DNA of 64,000 nt, from contig CP016211.1 of NCBI GenBank assembly GCA_001931535.1, positions 8,851,703 to 8,915,702 of the forward strand, in the 5' to 3' direction. A program made the position numbers and the translations under genes. The notes below the pieces were generated by a model. It had not been told where the DNA came from. It did no database searches and was given only the letters and a program-made list of their open reading frames with translations. Shown here piece after piece: positions 1 through 8,029 of this stretch (its first letter is position 1; the number at the start of each line of letters is the position of its first letter). The DNA comes from Minicystis rosea (lineage in GTDB: Bacteria; Myxococcota_A; Polyangia; Polyangiales; Polyangiaceae).

Positions 1-132
1 GGCGCCCAAAGACGATCGAATGACGAGACGTTGCACCGGCCGAGCACGCACATCGAGCCGGTTTTCCCGCGTGCGCATGGCTCGCCTCGCGCGCCGGCCC
101 ACGCGCGCACCGGGCTCGTTTAGGCTCGCGAC

Positions 133-738
133 ATGCGCAGGAAGACGTCGGACGATCTCTTTGTCGCCCCCTCGAACAAACAAAAGGCCCTGCCCCACGA
201 GTTCATGATCGACGCGCTCGCGCCCCTCGGCCCGTACACGCGGCCGATGTTCGGGTGCACCGCGGTCTACGTGGAGGACAAGATCATGATGGTCCTCCGC
301 GACAAGCCGGAGCCCGCCGTCGACAACGGCGTGTGGCTGGCCACGACCCAGGAGCACCACGCGAGCCTCAAGGCCGAGCTCCCGAGCTTGAAGTCGATCT
401 CGGTGCTCGGCCCCGGCGTCACCGGCTGGCAGATCATTCCGGCCGGGCTCGCTGGGTTCGAAGAGGAGTCCATGCGGGCCGCACGCATGGTGCTCGCCGG
501 CGATCCGCGCATCGGTAAGGTTCCGGCCGCGAAGCGGCCGAAGGGCACTGCCGCGAAGCAGACGAAAGCCTCGAAGCCGGCAGCGAAGGCTGCGGTGAAG
601 GCGCCCACTGCGAAGAAGACTGCTGCGAAGAAGACCGCTGCGAAGAAGACCGCGACAGCGAAGACGGTCACGAAGAAGAAGAGCGCGGCGAAGAAGCCGC
701 TCGTCGCCAAGAGCGCGGCGAAGAAGCGCGCCAAGTGA
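133..738 (+). CDS. TfoX N-terminal-like domain protein with Lys/Ala-rich histone-H1-like tail
   Basis: 201 residues. Residues about 20-125 resemble the TfoX/Sxy N-terminal domain: an 'RPMFG' motif followed by short beta strands (AVYVEDKIMMVL) and a C-terminal helical segment. From about residue 130 the protein becomes a basic low-complexity tail built of AAKKTAAKK-type repeats, about 70 residues, similar in composition to bacterial histone H1-like proteins. The tail should bind DNA or another polyanion; the role of the N-terminal domain is unknown here (TfoX proteins activate competence genes in Haemophilus, but most N-domain-only homologues are uncharacterised). The ATG at 133 is used; no strong ribosome site is seen. 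It ends 6 bases from the convergent flavoprotein gene. Confidence 0.7.
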   Translation: MRRKTSDDLFVAPSNKQKALPHEFMIDALAPLGPYTRPMFGCTAVYVEDKIMMVLRDKPEPAVDNGVWLATTQEHHASLKAELPSLKSISVLGPGVTGWQIIPAGLAGFEEESMRAARMVLAGDPRIGKVPAAKRPKGTAAKQTKASKPAAKAAVKAPTAKKTAAKKTAAKKTATAKTVTKKKSAAKKPLVAKSAAKKRAK

Positions 739-744
739 CGGCGA

Positions 745-1878
745 TCAAAAGAGCGGGCGCGCGCCGGCCGCGACACCGATGAAGTGCGAGAACAGCCCGG
801 GCCAAGCGGCGAAGCCGCGCAGCACGGGGCGCACGAGCCGAGGGCGCGCCACGAGCTCGAGCGTGACGGCCGTCAGCCATCGCTGATCGCGGAGGAGACG
901 GCGGCGGCGGCGATCGAAGCGACCGAGCCACGCGTCGCCGTACGCGAGGGCGAAGGGCACGTGATCAGCGAGCAGCTCGGCCGCGAGCAAGGCCTGCGCG
1001 ATGCCGCCGCCGGTCACCGGATCGGTCCAGCCTGCAGCATCGCCGAGCAGCACGGCGCCGGGGACGACGCCGGCGCGCGCTCGGCCCGCGAGCGGGTAGC
1101 GACCGGCCACTGCGCCGATCACGGGCGCACCGGCGAGGTGATCACGGAGCCCCGGCTCCGCCGCGATCCACCGATGGAGCGCGGCCTTGAGATCGACGCC
1201 GACGGCGAGCCGATCGCTGAGCGCCGCGACCATCGCTTCACCGCCGGGGAGCCGCGTGACGTAGAGCTCGTGGCCTTCGTGGAGGAACACCTCCACCCGA
1301 TCCGCCGCGAGCCGATCGGCCACGCCGCCGAAGTGCGCGCGCACGCCCACCCGCGCGTGCCGCGCCGGCGATCCAGCGAGCCCGAGCGCGCCGCGGAGCT
1401 TCGATCCGGCGCCGTCGGCGATCACCACGAGCGGCGCGCGCCGCGCCTCGCCGCCGGCCACGAGGCCGACGACGCGCCCACCTTCGACGAGGGGCGCGTC
1501 GACGCGCACGCCTTCGAAGGCGCGCACGCCCGCGGTGCGCTGCGCCGCCTCGAAGAGCACGCCGTCGAGCCGCAGGCGGCGCTGGGCCACGCCGAACAAC
1601 CGCTCGCCGGAGGCGCACGGGAAACGCGCTTCGGCGACGAGATCGCCGGCGTGCCAGCGGATGCCGGAGAAGCGCTCCCCGCCGATCGCGTCGAGCAGCG
1701 CGAGCCGCTCGAGCACGGCGACGCCGCCCGGCATGATGCCTTCGCCGCACGGCTTCTCGCTGGGGTAGCGGCGTTGCTCGAACAGATCCACGCGCACGCC
1801 GCGCCGGCCGAGGAGCACCGCGAGCGCGGCGCCCGCGACGCCGCCGCCCGCGACGAGAACATCCGCGCTCACGCCCAT
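745..1878 (-). CDS. FAD-dependent oxidoreductase (geranylgeranyl reductase / PHBH-like), partner of type III PKS
   Basis: 377 residues. An N-terminal dinucleotide-binding motif (VLVAGGGVAGAALAVLL), the family-typical 'KPCGEGI' segment near residue 43, and the second FAD motif 'GDAAGWTDPVTGGGI' near residue 285 place it in the geranylgeranyl-reductase/aromatic-hydroxylase flavoprotein superfamily. The frame is open upstream, but the ATG at 1878 sits inside the end of the type III polyketide synthase gene (10-base overlap), so the two are co-translated. In the Streptomyces srs cluster a flavoprotein of this superfamily oxidises the type III PKS product (alkylresorcinol to quinone); a tailoring role here is an inference from that pairing. 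Substrate is unknown. Confidence 0.82.
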   Translation of the reverse strand: MGVSADVLVAGGGVAGAALAVLLGRRGVRVDLFEQRRYPSEKPCGEGIMPGGVAVLERLALLDAIGGERFSGIRWHAGDLVAEARFPCASGERLFGVAQRRLRLDGVLFEAAQRTAGVRAFEGVRVDAPLVEGGRVVGLVAGGEARRAPLVVIADGAGSKLRGALGLAGSPARHARVGVRAHFGGVADRLAADRVEVFLHEGHELYVTRLPGGEAMVAALSDRLAVGVDLKAALHRWIAAEPGLRDHLAGAPVIGAVAGRYPLAGRARAGVVPGAVLLGDAAGWTDPVTGGGIAQALLAAELLADHVPFALAYGDAWLGRFDRRRRRLLRDQRWLTAVTLELVARPRLVRPVLRGFAAWPGLFSHFIGVAAGARPLF

Positions 1879-2918
1879 TGGAGCAGCAACATCTCCGCGG
1901 CGAGGCCGGGTCCGAAAGCAGCGAGGAGACCGTGCGTGCCCGCGACCGGCCGGCGGCGCGCGAGGTGCTCGTGGAGCACGAACAGCACCGTCGCGCTCGA
2001 GAGGTTGCCGTAGGCGCGGAGCACGTGCCACGAAGGCTCGGTGTGCTCGCGGGCGATGGTGAGCGCGTCCTCGACCCGCTCGAGGATGCGACGCCCACCC
2101 GGGTGGACGACGAAGAAGGCGAGCTCGTCACGCTCGATGCCGCCCGCGCGGAGCAGCTCGTGGAGCGGCGCGCGGACATGGGCGGCGAGGAGATCGGGGA
2201 CCTCGCGCGAGAGCCGGATGTGGAAGCCGTCGTCGTGCAGATCGAACCCCATCGCCTCCTGCGATCCGGGGATGAGGTGGCTCCGCGTGCACACGATGCG
2301 CGCGCCGGCCACGCTGCGGTTCTGGATCACGGCGGCCGCGGCGCCGTCGCCGAAGAGCGCCGTCGAGACGAGGTTCTGCGGGCTGAGATCGTCGCGCTGG
2401 AGGTTCAGCGTGCACAGCTCCACGGCGACGACGAGCGCGTTCGCCCCCGGCCGATCCCGCACGAAATCGCCCGCATAGGCCAGCGCGGCGGCGCCGCCGA
2501 GGCAGCCGAGCTCCGTGATCGGGAGACGGCGCACGTCGGGGCGGAGGCCGAGATCCTGGACGAGCTGCACGTCGACGGCGGGGATGACGACCCCCGTGCA
2601 CGAGACGGTGACGATCAGATCGACGTCGCGGGCGGCGAGCCCCGCCTTGGCCAGCGCCTCCGCCCCGGCGCGCCGCGCGAGATCGGTGGCGTGATGACGA
2701 TACAGCTCGCTCGTGTGGTGGACGGATCGACGCTCGCCGAGCTGCGCAAGCGGGAGCACGCTGAAGCGGCGCTCCACCCCCGAGCGCGCGAAGAAGGCGA
2801 TGGCCTGCTCCTCCTGCGACGGATCGAGCTCGCAGAGATCGCGCACCAGCGCCACCGCGTCGGACTGCGTGATGACGTGCGGCGGCACGGCGGTGGCCGT
2901 GGTCGTGATGGTCGTCAT
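1869..2918 (-). CDS. Type III polyketide synthase (chalcone/stilbene synthase family)
   Basis: 349 residues, close to the usual length of bacterial type III PKSs. The catalytic triad is visible: Cys139 in 'TELGCLGGAAAL', His272 in 'FVVHPGGRRIL' and Asn305 in 'AYGNLSSAT'. It should condense malonyl-CoA onto an acyl-CoA starter to make a pyrone, resorcinol or similar phenolic. The start is placed at ATG 2918 (N-terminus MTTITTTATAVPPHV), which follows an AGGGG ribosome site; a longer GTG-started frame reaches 3011 but adds a non-family extension. Its 3' end overlaps the flavoprotein gene. The region upstream carries the palindrome array at 3031-3212. Confidence 0.93.
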   Translation of the reverse strand: MTTITTTATAVPPHVITQSDAVALVRDLCELDPSQEEQAIAFFARSGVERRFSVLPLAQLGERRSVHHTSELYRHHATDLARRAGAEALAKAGLAARDVDLIVTVSCTGVVIPAVDVQLVQDLGLRPDVRRLPITELGCLGGAAALAYAGDFVRDRPGANALVVAVELCTLNLQRDDLSPQNLVSTALFGDGAAAAVIQNRSVAGARIVCTRSHLIPGSQEAMGFDLHDDGFHIRLSREVPDLLAAHVRAPLHELLRAGGIERDELAFFVVHPGGRRILERVEDALTIAREHTEPSWHVLRAYGNLSSATVLFVLHEHLARRRPVAGTHGLLAAFGPGLAAEMLLLQWA

Positions 2919-3030
2919 GTCACCCCTGCGGGAACCTAGCGGCGGCCGGCCGCTCCACAAGCGGCGCGGATTTGTCGCGAAGACAGAGGACGAGAGATTT
3001 CTCCCCTTCACGACTTCGACGCACCCGTGT

Positions 3031-3212
3031 CGTTGCAGCTCAAACGAATGGCGAGCCTCGCCGCCGCGAGCTGGTTCTCGGCGTGCCCCACGCCGCGAGC
3101 CGGCTCATTCGTTTGAGCTCAAACCATCTCGCAACGCGCTCGCGCCCATTCGTTCGAGCTCAAACCATCTCGCGACGCGCCTGCGCCAAGTCGTTTGAGC
3201 TCAAACGATCTC
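3031..3212. repeat. Phased palindrome array upstream of type III PKS
   Basis: Three copies of GTTT(C)GAGCTCAAAC are centred at 3117.5, 3158.5 and 3199.5, exactly 41 bp apart. The third is part of a perfect 16-bp palindrome (CGTTTGAGCTCAAACG, 3192-3207). A degenerate fourth copy is centred at 3038.5. The first two full copies lie in a longer direct repeat of about 35 bp (3106-3140 and 3147-3181) that continues with CATCTCGCRACGCG. The array lies 110-290 bp upstream of the PKS start, in the only sizeable non-coding gap of this region. It may be a set of operator sites on one helical face or a small extragenic repeat. Confidence 0.75.
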
Positions 3213-3234
3213 CCGCCCCGTCGGGAACGCGCAG

Positions 3235-5691
3235 CTACGGCGGGCCCGCCTCGATGGCCTTGCGGTAGCGCTCGCGCCGGTGGGGCTCGCGGAGGATTTC
3301 GTAGGCCTCGTCGAGCACCTCGAGGACGAGGCGCACGTCGGCCGCGAGATCGGCGGTCGCCGCGGTGAGCACGCGCGCCGGCTCGAACGAGCGCCGGAGC
3401 TCGAGGTAAGCGCGGCGGATCTCGTAGCCGGTGGCGCCGCGCGGGATGCCGAGGAGCGCGAAGTAGTCGCCGTCCTCCACCAGCGCGACGCGCGCGCGCA
3501 CGCGCTGGCGGATGGCTTCTTCGTCGAGCGGATCGACGGTGGGCGCGGCCGGCTCGGGCGCGCGCGCGGGCGTGAGGGTCTCGAGCACGCCCAGCGCGAC
3601 GAGGCCGTAGAGCACGTCGGCGAGCTCGGGCGCGGCCGTCGCGAGGATCTCGCCGACGGTCCGGCCGGCGACCGAGCGCACGAGGAGATCCTCGTCCGGC
3701 GCGAGCGCGCACTCCGCGAGGAGCTGCGGTCGCGGGCCACCAGCGAGACGCGCGCTCGGGCCGCCGAGCCGGCGGCGCGCCTCGTCGGGCGGGATCACGC
3801 GGCGGATCGCTTCCAGCATCACCTCCGCGCCGGTCGCGCCGCCGAAGACGTTGGGCTCGGCGCGGAGGCGGCCCGGCGGCTCGGCCTCGAGCTCGCACGT
3901 ACCTTCGTCGAACGCGAGCGCGCGGCCGATGATCCACTCGGCGTGCGCGCGCAGCACGGGCCAGAGATCGTCCTGCCCGAGGTGGCCATGCGCGATCAGC
4001 GCCGCGCCCGCGTGCCGCCCGAACGCGGGCAGGCGGCCGGCGAGGCGGGTGGCCGCGTCGCGCTCGAGCTCACCCCGCGCGGCGAGGAACGCGATCAGCG
4101 TCTCGTCGGGCGCGCTCGATGCGGCCGTCACCACGTCGCCGTCGTGCAGCACGATGCGTCGCTGCACCGACTCGGTGCCGAGCGCGAGCGCGCCCGACGC
4201 GCGGCTCCCGATGGAGATCGCCAGCGCACGCACCGCATCCCCAGGCCCGAGGACCGCAGGCATGGCCGGCTCACCGGCCGGCGTGGAGATCTGCGGCGAC
4301 GTCGTCGGCATCGCTGTCGGCACCGGCAACGACACGGTCGGAGGCGGCGCGACCGAAGGCGCATCACGCCGCGCGCGCGGCTCCTCGTAGGCACGTGCCC
4401 GCGACGGCTCCTCGTGTGCACGCGCACCGCGCTCCTCGTGCGCACGCGCCACCCGCGACGGCTCCTCGTAGCCACGCGCGCTGCGCTCCTCGTACGCACG
4501 CGCCGGCCGCGACGGCTCCTCGTACGCGCGCGCGCCTCGCATCGCATCCTCGTGACCACGAGGGCCGCGTGACGCATCGTCCGACGTGCGCGAGGCCCGC
4601 GGTGCCTCGTCGTACGACGGGCGCGACGGCTCCTCATGGCGCGTCACACGCGGGGGCTCCTCGATCTCTCGCGCCGACGTGAGCGGCGACAGCTCCACGG
4701 CAGAGGTGACGCGCGCTGCCGTCGGCGGCGCGGACGGCGGTGTCACGGCCGGCACGGCCGAAGCGCGCCCCACACCGGTCTCCGCGGAGGTGAGCCTCTC
4801 GTGCCCTGTCGCCGTGCCCACCGGCGTGGCGGTGCGCTCCCCGGTGGTGCGCACCTTCGGGATCCCGGTGCCACCGGTGAGCGCGCCGCTGCCGCCGGTG
4901 CTGCTGGCCTCGTCGTCGGGATCGAGCGGCTCGTCGAGCGCGGCGAGCAGCTCCGAGGGCAGGATGAAATCGTGCTCTTCGTCGTCCGGCGACGGGATGC
5001 TCGAAGGGCTCACGCCCACCGCGCTCACGCGCTGCTCGGCGGCTTCGAGGATCTGCAAGAGCTCCGGGCCGACCTCGATCGGCGCGATCGATCCGAACGC
5101 CTCCGGCTCGTCGAACGCCGGCAGGATCGCGGCCACCTCGAGCGGATCGGACGTGCTCGGGTACTCCGACGCCGGCGGCGCTTCGCTTTCGCTGCGACGC
5201 GCCGGCGGCACCGTCTCGCGTGCCGACGCGATGCTGCCGAGGTGATCGGGCGCGAGGCTCGGCACCGCGCCGAGCGCCCACAGATCCACGGCGGGCTCGG
5301 CGAGCGCGACCACCGCGAGCATCAAGGCCTCGACGTCCACGGGTCGCTCGAACGCGCGTCCATCGGCTCGCGACAGGCCGAGCTCGGCCGCGCGCCCCGG
5401 ATCGCCGACGCAGAGCAGCTCGGCGCGCGGGGCCGCTTCTCTCGCGCGCTCCACCGCCTCGAGCGCGCCCGGTGGATCGAGATCGACGATCATCACCTGC
5501 GGCGACTCGCCGATCGCGCGCGCCCCCAGCAACGAGAGCGGCACCTCGACCACCGCGAAGCCGCGATCCCGGAGGGTCGCCGCGATCGCAGGACCGTCCG
5601 GCGGCGCCACGGACACGAGGATGGTGTCCACGCGCCCCATCCCATCCGGATCGGCAACGTCGAGATCTGACACGTTCGCGGAAGCCTCCAT
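3235..5691 (-). CDS. DUF4388 (PATAN) regulator with receiver-like N-terminus and degenerate J-domain C-terminus
   Basis: 818 residues. Residues about 20-130 look like a receiver fold (beta strands DTILVSVAP and MIVDLDPPG). A long acidic/Pro-rich linker follows, including a low-complexity block (residues about 360-440, DNA about 4380-4620) of repeated YEEPSRxAR/HEERGAR units. Residues about 485-650 match the DUF4388/PATAN type. The last 77 residues have J-domain spacing ('DYFALLGIPRGATGYEIRRA'), but the HPD tripeptide is replaced by Phe-Glu-Pro (769-771). PATAN domains are common in myxobacterial signalling proteins. Without HPD it should not stimulate DnaK, so the module is probably a protein-protein interface. 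Start ATG 5691; Met18 is an alternative. Confidence 0.8.
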   Translation of the reverse strand: MEASANVSDLDVADPDGMGRVDTILVSVAPPDGPAIAATLRDRGFAVVEVPLSLLGARAIGESPQVMIVDLDPPGALEAVERAREAAPRAELLCVGDPGRAAELGLSRADGRAFERPVDVEALMLAVVALAEPAVDLWALGAVPSLAPDHLGSIASARETVPPARRSESEAPPASEYPSTSDPLEVAAILPAFDEPEAFGSIAPIEVGPELLQILEAAEQRVSAVGVSPSSIPSPDDEEHDFILPSELLAALDEPLDPDDEASSTGGSGALTGGTGIPKVRTTGERTATPVGTATGHERLTSAETGVGRASAVPAVTPPSAPPTAARVTSAVELSPLTSAREIEEPPRVTRHEEPSRPSYDEAPRASRTSDDASRGPRGHEDAMRGARAYEEPSRPARAYEERSARGYEEPSRVARAHEERGARAHEEPSRARAYEEPRARRDAPSVAPPPTVSLPVPTAMPTTSPQISTPAGEPAMPAVLGPGDAVRALAISIGSRASGALALGTESVQRRIVLHDGDVVTAASSAPDETLIAFLAARGELERDAATRLAGRLPAFGRHAGAALIAHGHLGQDDLWPVLRAHAEWIIGRALAFDEGTCELEAEPPGRLRAEPNVFGGATGAEVMLEAIRRVIPPDEARRRLGGPSARLAGGPRPQLLAECALAPDEDLLVRSVAGRTVGEILATAAPELADVLYGLVALGVLETLTPARAPEPAAPTVDPLDEEAIRQRVRARVALVEDGDYFALLGIPRGATGYEIRRAYLELRRSFEPARVLTAATADLAADVRLVLEVLDEAYEILREPHRRERYRKAIEAGPP

Positions 5692-5805
5692 CCGCCCGAC
5701 CGCACGCGCTCGACGCGCACCCGGCAGGCGGGGCGGCGCGATCTTTCGGCGTCACGGCTTGCCTGTCAACGCGCGCCGTCCTCGTGCTATCACGCGGGCG
5801 TGATC

Positions 5806-5925
5806 ATGGGCGCTTCGCTGGGAGAGCTGGGCTTCGTGGCCGTCCTCGTGATCATCGTGGTGATGGCCCCGATCGCCCCGCGCATCGGCGAAGCCATCGG
5901 CGGCCTCTTCGAAAAGCGCGGCTAG
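5806..5925 (+). CDS. 39-residue TatA-like single-span membrane peptide
   Basis: A short open frame encodes one hydrophobic helix (FVAVLVIIVVMAPIAP) followed by an amphipathic basic end (RIGEAIGGLFEKRG). That layout, helix then Pro/hinge then amphipathic helix ending in Lys/Arg, is the layout of TatA/MttA subunits, but the protein is much shorter and lacks their long acidic tail. A GTG at 5800 is an alternative start. It stands alone between divergent and downstream genes. A role in Tat export is only a possibility; it could be an unrelated small membrane protein. Confidence 0.5.
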   Translation: MGASLGELGFVAVLVIIVVMAPIAPRIGEAIGGLFEKRG

Positions 5926-6101
5926 CCCTCAGCCCGCAAGCACGCTTCTCCGCTGCAGGCCCCGCATCCATTCCTCGATTCGGCCGCGAAACCCCGTGCT
6001 CCAGCGCCGGGTCGTTCGATCCGCCCGCCATTTCCCGCACATTTCGAGCCCCTGCGTTCCTCGGTGGCCAGCGTTGCGTTCTATTTTTGCAGAACGTAGG
6101 A

Positions 6102-6115
6102 TCCCCACGTGGGGA
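6102..6115. promoter_or_regulatory. 14-bp perfect palindrome over the start codon of the hydroxylase-like gene
   Basis: TCCCCACGTGGGGA is a perfect palindrome and contains the GTG start codon (6109-6111) of the following gene; AGGA, the likely ribosome site, lies just upstream. It could be an operator, or form a hairpin that hides the start codon in mRNA. No regulator is assigned. Confidence 0.4.
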
Positions 6116-6837
6116 CGGACACCGAGGCACAGGGGAGCTCGATCCACGAACGGCAGCGCGCCGCGATCGTCGCGACCATTCCCCACTGGTACAGCCCGAC
6201 CGTTCATTTCGCCATCCCGGGCATCCTCGGCCTTGCAGCCATGCTCGGCTCTCTCCTCGCCGTTCGTGATCTCCGCGCCGTCGAGCTCATCGTCGTGCCC
6301 GTGACGATGATCTTCGCCTTCGCCTTCGAATGGCGCGTTCATCAGCTCGTCCTGCACCGCCGCATGCCGCTCCTCTCCATGCTCTACGAGCGGCACGAGC
6401 TCCATCACCACGTCATCTACACCTACGACGACATGAGCATGCGCTCGACGAGCGAGCTCAGGCTCATCCTCATGCCGGCGTATGCCGTCGTGCTCGTCTT
6501 CCTCATCGACACGCCCTTCGCGCTTCTCACCGCGCGCTTCGTCTCGATGAACGCGGGCTGCCTCTTCATGGCCACGTCGATGCTGTTCTTCCTCGCGTAC
6601 GAGTGGCTCCACGCGGCCTATCACGTCCCCCCGCAGAGCTTCGTCGGCCGCATCGGCGTCATCGCGCGCCTCCGCGAGCATCACCGCCGGCACCACGATC
6701 CGCGGCTCATGAAGCACTGGAATTTCAACGTGACCGTGCCCCTCTTCGATTGGGTCCATCGCACCGTGTGGACGCCCGAGCGGGAAGCCGCGCGCGCATC
6801 TCGGCGGTCCTCGCGTCGCGCGCCGGCGCACGGCTGA
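6109..6837 (+). CDS. Fatty acid hydroxylase / sterol desaturase superfamily membrane enzyme
   Basis: 242 residues with four hydrophobic spans. The histidine clusters of the superfamily are present: HELHHH near residue 101, HAAYH near 167, and EHHRRHHDP near 189, followed by a 'NFNVTVPLFDWVHRT' ending typical of the family. These residues bind a di-iron centre that hydroxylates or desaturates a lipid. The substrate cannot be told from sequence; fatty acid, sterol or carotenoid are all possible. The GTG start at 6109 is supported by AGGA eight bases upstream and by the absence of any ATG before the first membrane span. Confidence 0.83.
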   Translation: MGTDTEAQGSSIHERQRAAIVATIPHWYSPTVHFAIPGILGLAAMLGSLLAVRDLRAVELIVVPVTMIFAFAFEWRVHQLVLHRRMPLLSMLYERHELHHHVIYTYDDMSMRSTSELRLILMPAYAVVLVFLIDTPFALLTARFVSMNAGCLFMATSMLFFLAYEWLHAAYHVPPQSFVGRIGVIARLREHHRRHHDPRLMKHWNFNVTVPLFDWVHRTVWTPEREAARASRRSSRRAPAHG

Positions 6838-6871
6838 CGCGCCCCGCGCCGGCCCGTGCTAGGGAGCCGCC

Positions 6872-8023
6872 GTGAAGACGCAGAGCCGCAACGCGATCGT
6901 GTTCGCCGCCGCTGGCCTCGTGATCGCCGGCGGCCTCGCCGTCGTGACCCAGCACAAGAAGGCGCCCGAGCTCACGGGCCGCGCGCTCGACGCCGTCCCG
7001 AGCGGCGCGCTCCTCGTCGCCACGGCCGATCTCGGCGCCCTCCGCGCCTCGCCCGTGGGCGCGCCCTTCCTCCGCGAAGGCCGGGAAATCCCGGGGCTCG
7101 GGAAGGTCCGCGACGTGTGCGGATTCGATCCGATGGACACGCTCACCGAAGCCGCGATCGCCATCCCCGCCTCGGGTGACTCGGGCGAGTTCGGGCTCGT
7201 GGCCTCCGGCCCGATCAACGACGACGCATTGATCACCTGCGCCTCCAAGGTGATCGAAGCGCGCGGCGGCCGCCCGGTGGTCACCAACATGGGCAGCTTC
7301 CGCTCGGTGCGCGACACCTCGCTCGCCACTGCCGGTGGCGAGATCGCCGTGAAGAAGGGCGGCCCGCTGCTCCTCGGCGCGGGCACGTATCTGCGCACGA
7401 TGATCGACACCGCCGACGGGCGCGCGCCCAGCATCCGATCGAGCCGCGCGCACACCGCGCTGGCCGGCGAGATCGGGAGCGCCGCGCTGCGCGTGACCGT
7501 CGTGCTCTCGGCCGAGCAACGCCGCGCCCTCGCCGAAGAAGTGGAGAGCGCCGGCGCCCCCGGCTCTCCCGCGCGCGCCGTCACCGGCGGCGCCCTCGGC
7601 CTGACCTTGGGCCCGAGCGTGGCCGTGCACGGCATCGTCTCCTGCGACGACGCCTCCGCCTGCGCCCGCCTCGCCGAGACCTTGCAAAAGGCCCGCGAAG
7701 CACGCGCAGGCGATCCCCTCGCGCGCATCCTCGGCCTCGCCACCGTGCTCGAGAAGCTCTCCATCAAGCCTGAAGGCGAGCTCATCCAAGCGCGCGTCGA
7801 CGTGCCCGCCGATCAAGCGACCATGCTCGCCGAGCGGCTCCTCGCGCTGCGCAGCCTGCGCCGCAGCGCCCCCGAAGAGCCGACCGCGACGCGCGAGCCG
7901 AAGAAGCCCCACGCCGACGAAGTGATCGGCCCCGACGCCGGCGCGAAGCCCGCGCACAGCGCCACGGCCACGCCGTCCGCCTCCGCTCCCCAGTCCGCCG
8001 ACAAGCCCAAGCCGAAGCGCTGA
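6872..8023 (+). CDS. Membrane-anchored or exported protein of unknown function
   Basis: 383 residues, not recognised. One N-terminal hydrophobic segment (AIVFAAAGLVIAGGLAVV) is followed by a large soluble region containing two cysteine-bearing motifs (VCGFDPMDTL and VSCDDASACARLAET) and then a charged tail rich in Lys/Pro/Ala (residues about 335-383). The GTG at 6872 has AGGGAG five bases upstream. The overall form, with repeated 'AAIAIPASG' and 'ALRVTVVLS' strands, recalls the secreted DUF3352-like proteins common in myxobacteria, but I cannot confirm that. It ends 6 bases from the convergent hmuV gene. Confidence 0.6.
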   Translation: MKTQSRNAIVFAAAGLVIAGGLAVVTQHKKAPELTGRALDAVPSGALLVATADLGALRASPVGAPFLREGREIPGLGKVRDVCGFDPMDTLTEAAIAIPASGDSGEFGLVASGPINDDALITCASKVIEARGGRPVVTNMGSFRSVRDTSLATAGGEIAVKKGGPLLLGAGTYLRTMIDTADGRAPSIRSSRAHTALAGEIGSAALRVTVVLSAEQRRALAEEVESAGAPGSPARAVTGGALGLTLGPSVAVHGIVSCDDASACARLAETLQKAREARAGDPLARILGLATVLEKLSIKPEGELIQARVDVPADQATMLAERLLALRSLRRSAPEEPTATREPKKPHADEVIGPDAGAKPAHSATATPSASAPQSADKPKPKR

Positions 8024-8029
8024 TCGCGC

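Noticed and set aside
1..132. ORF from position 20 at the left end
   Set aside because: Overlaps the TfoX-like gene in another frame, has an Arg-rich composition typical of GC-driven shadows, and lacks any domain.
3031..3212. Possible CRISPR array
   Set aside because: Only three or four palindromes, a period of 41 bp with related spacers and no cas genes nearby.
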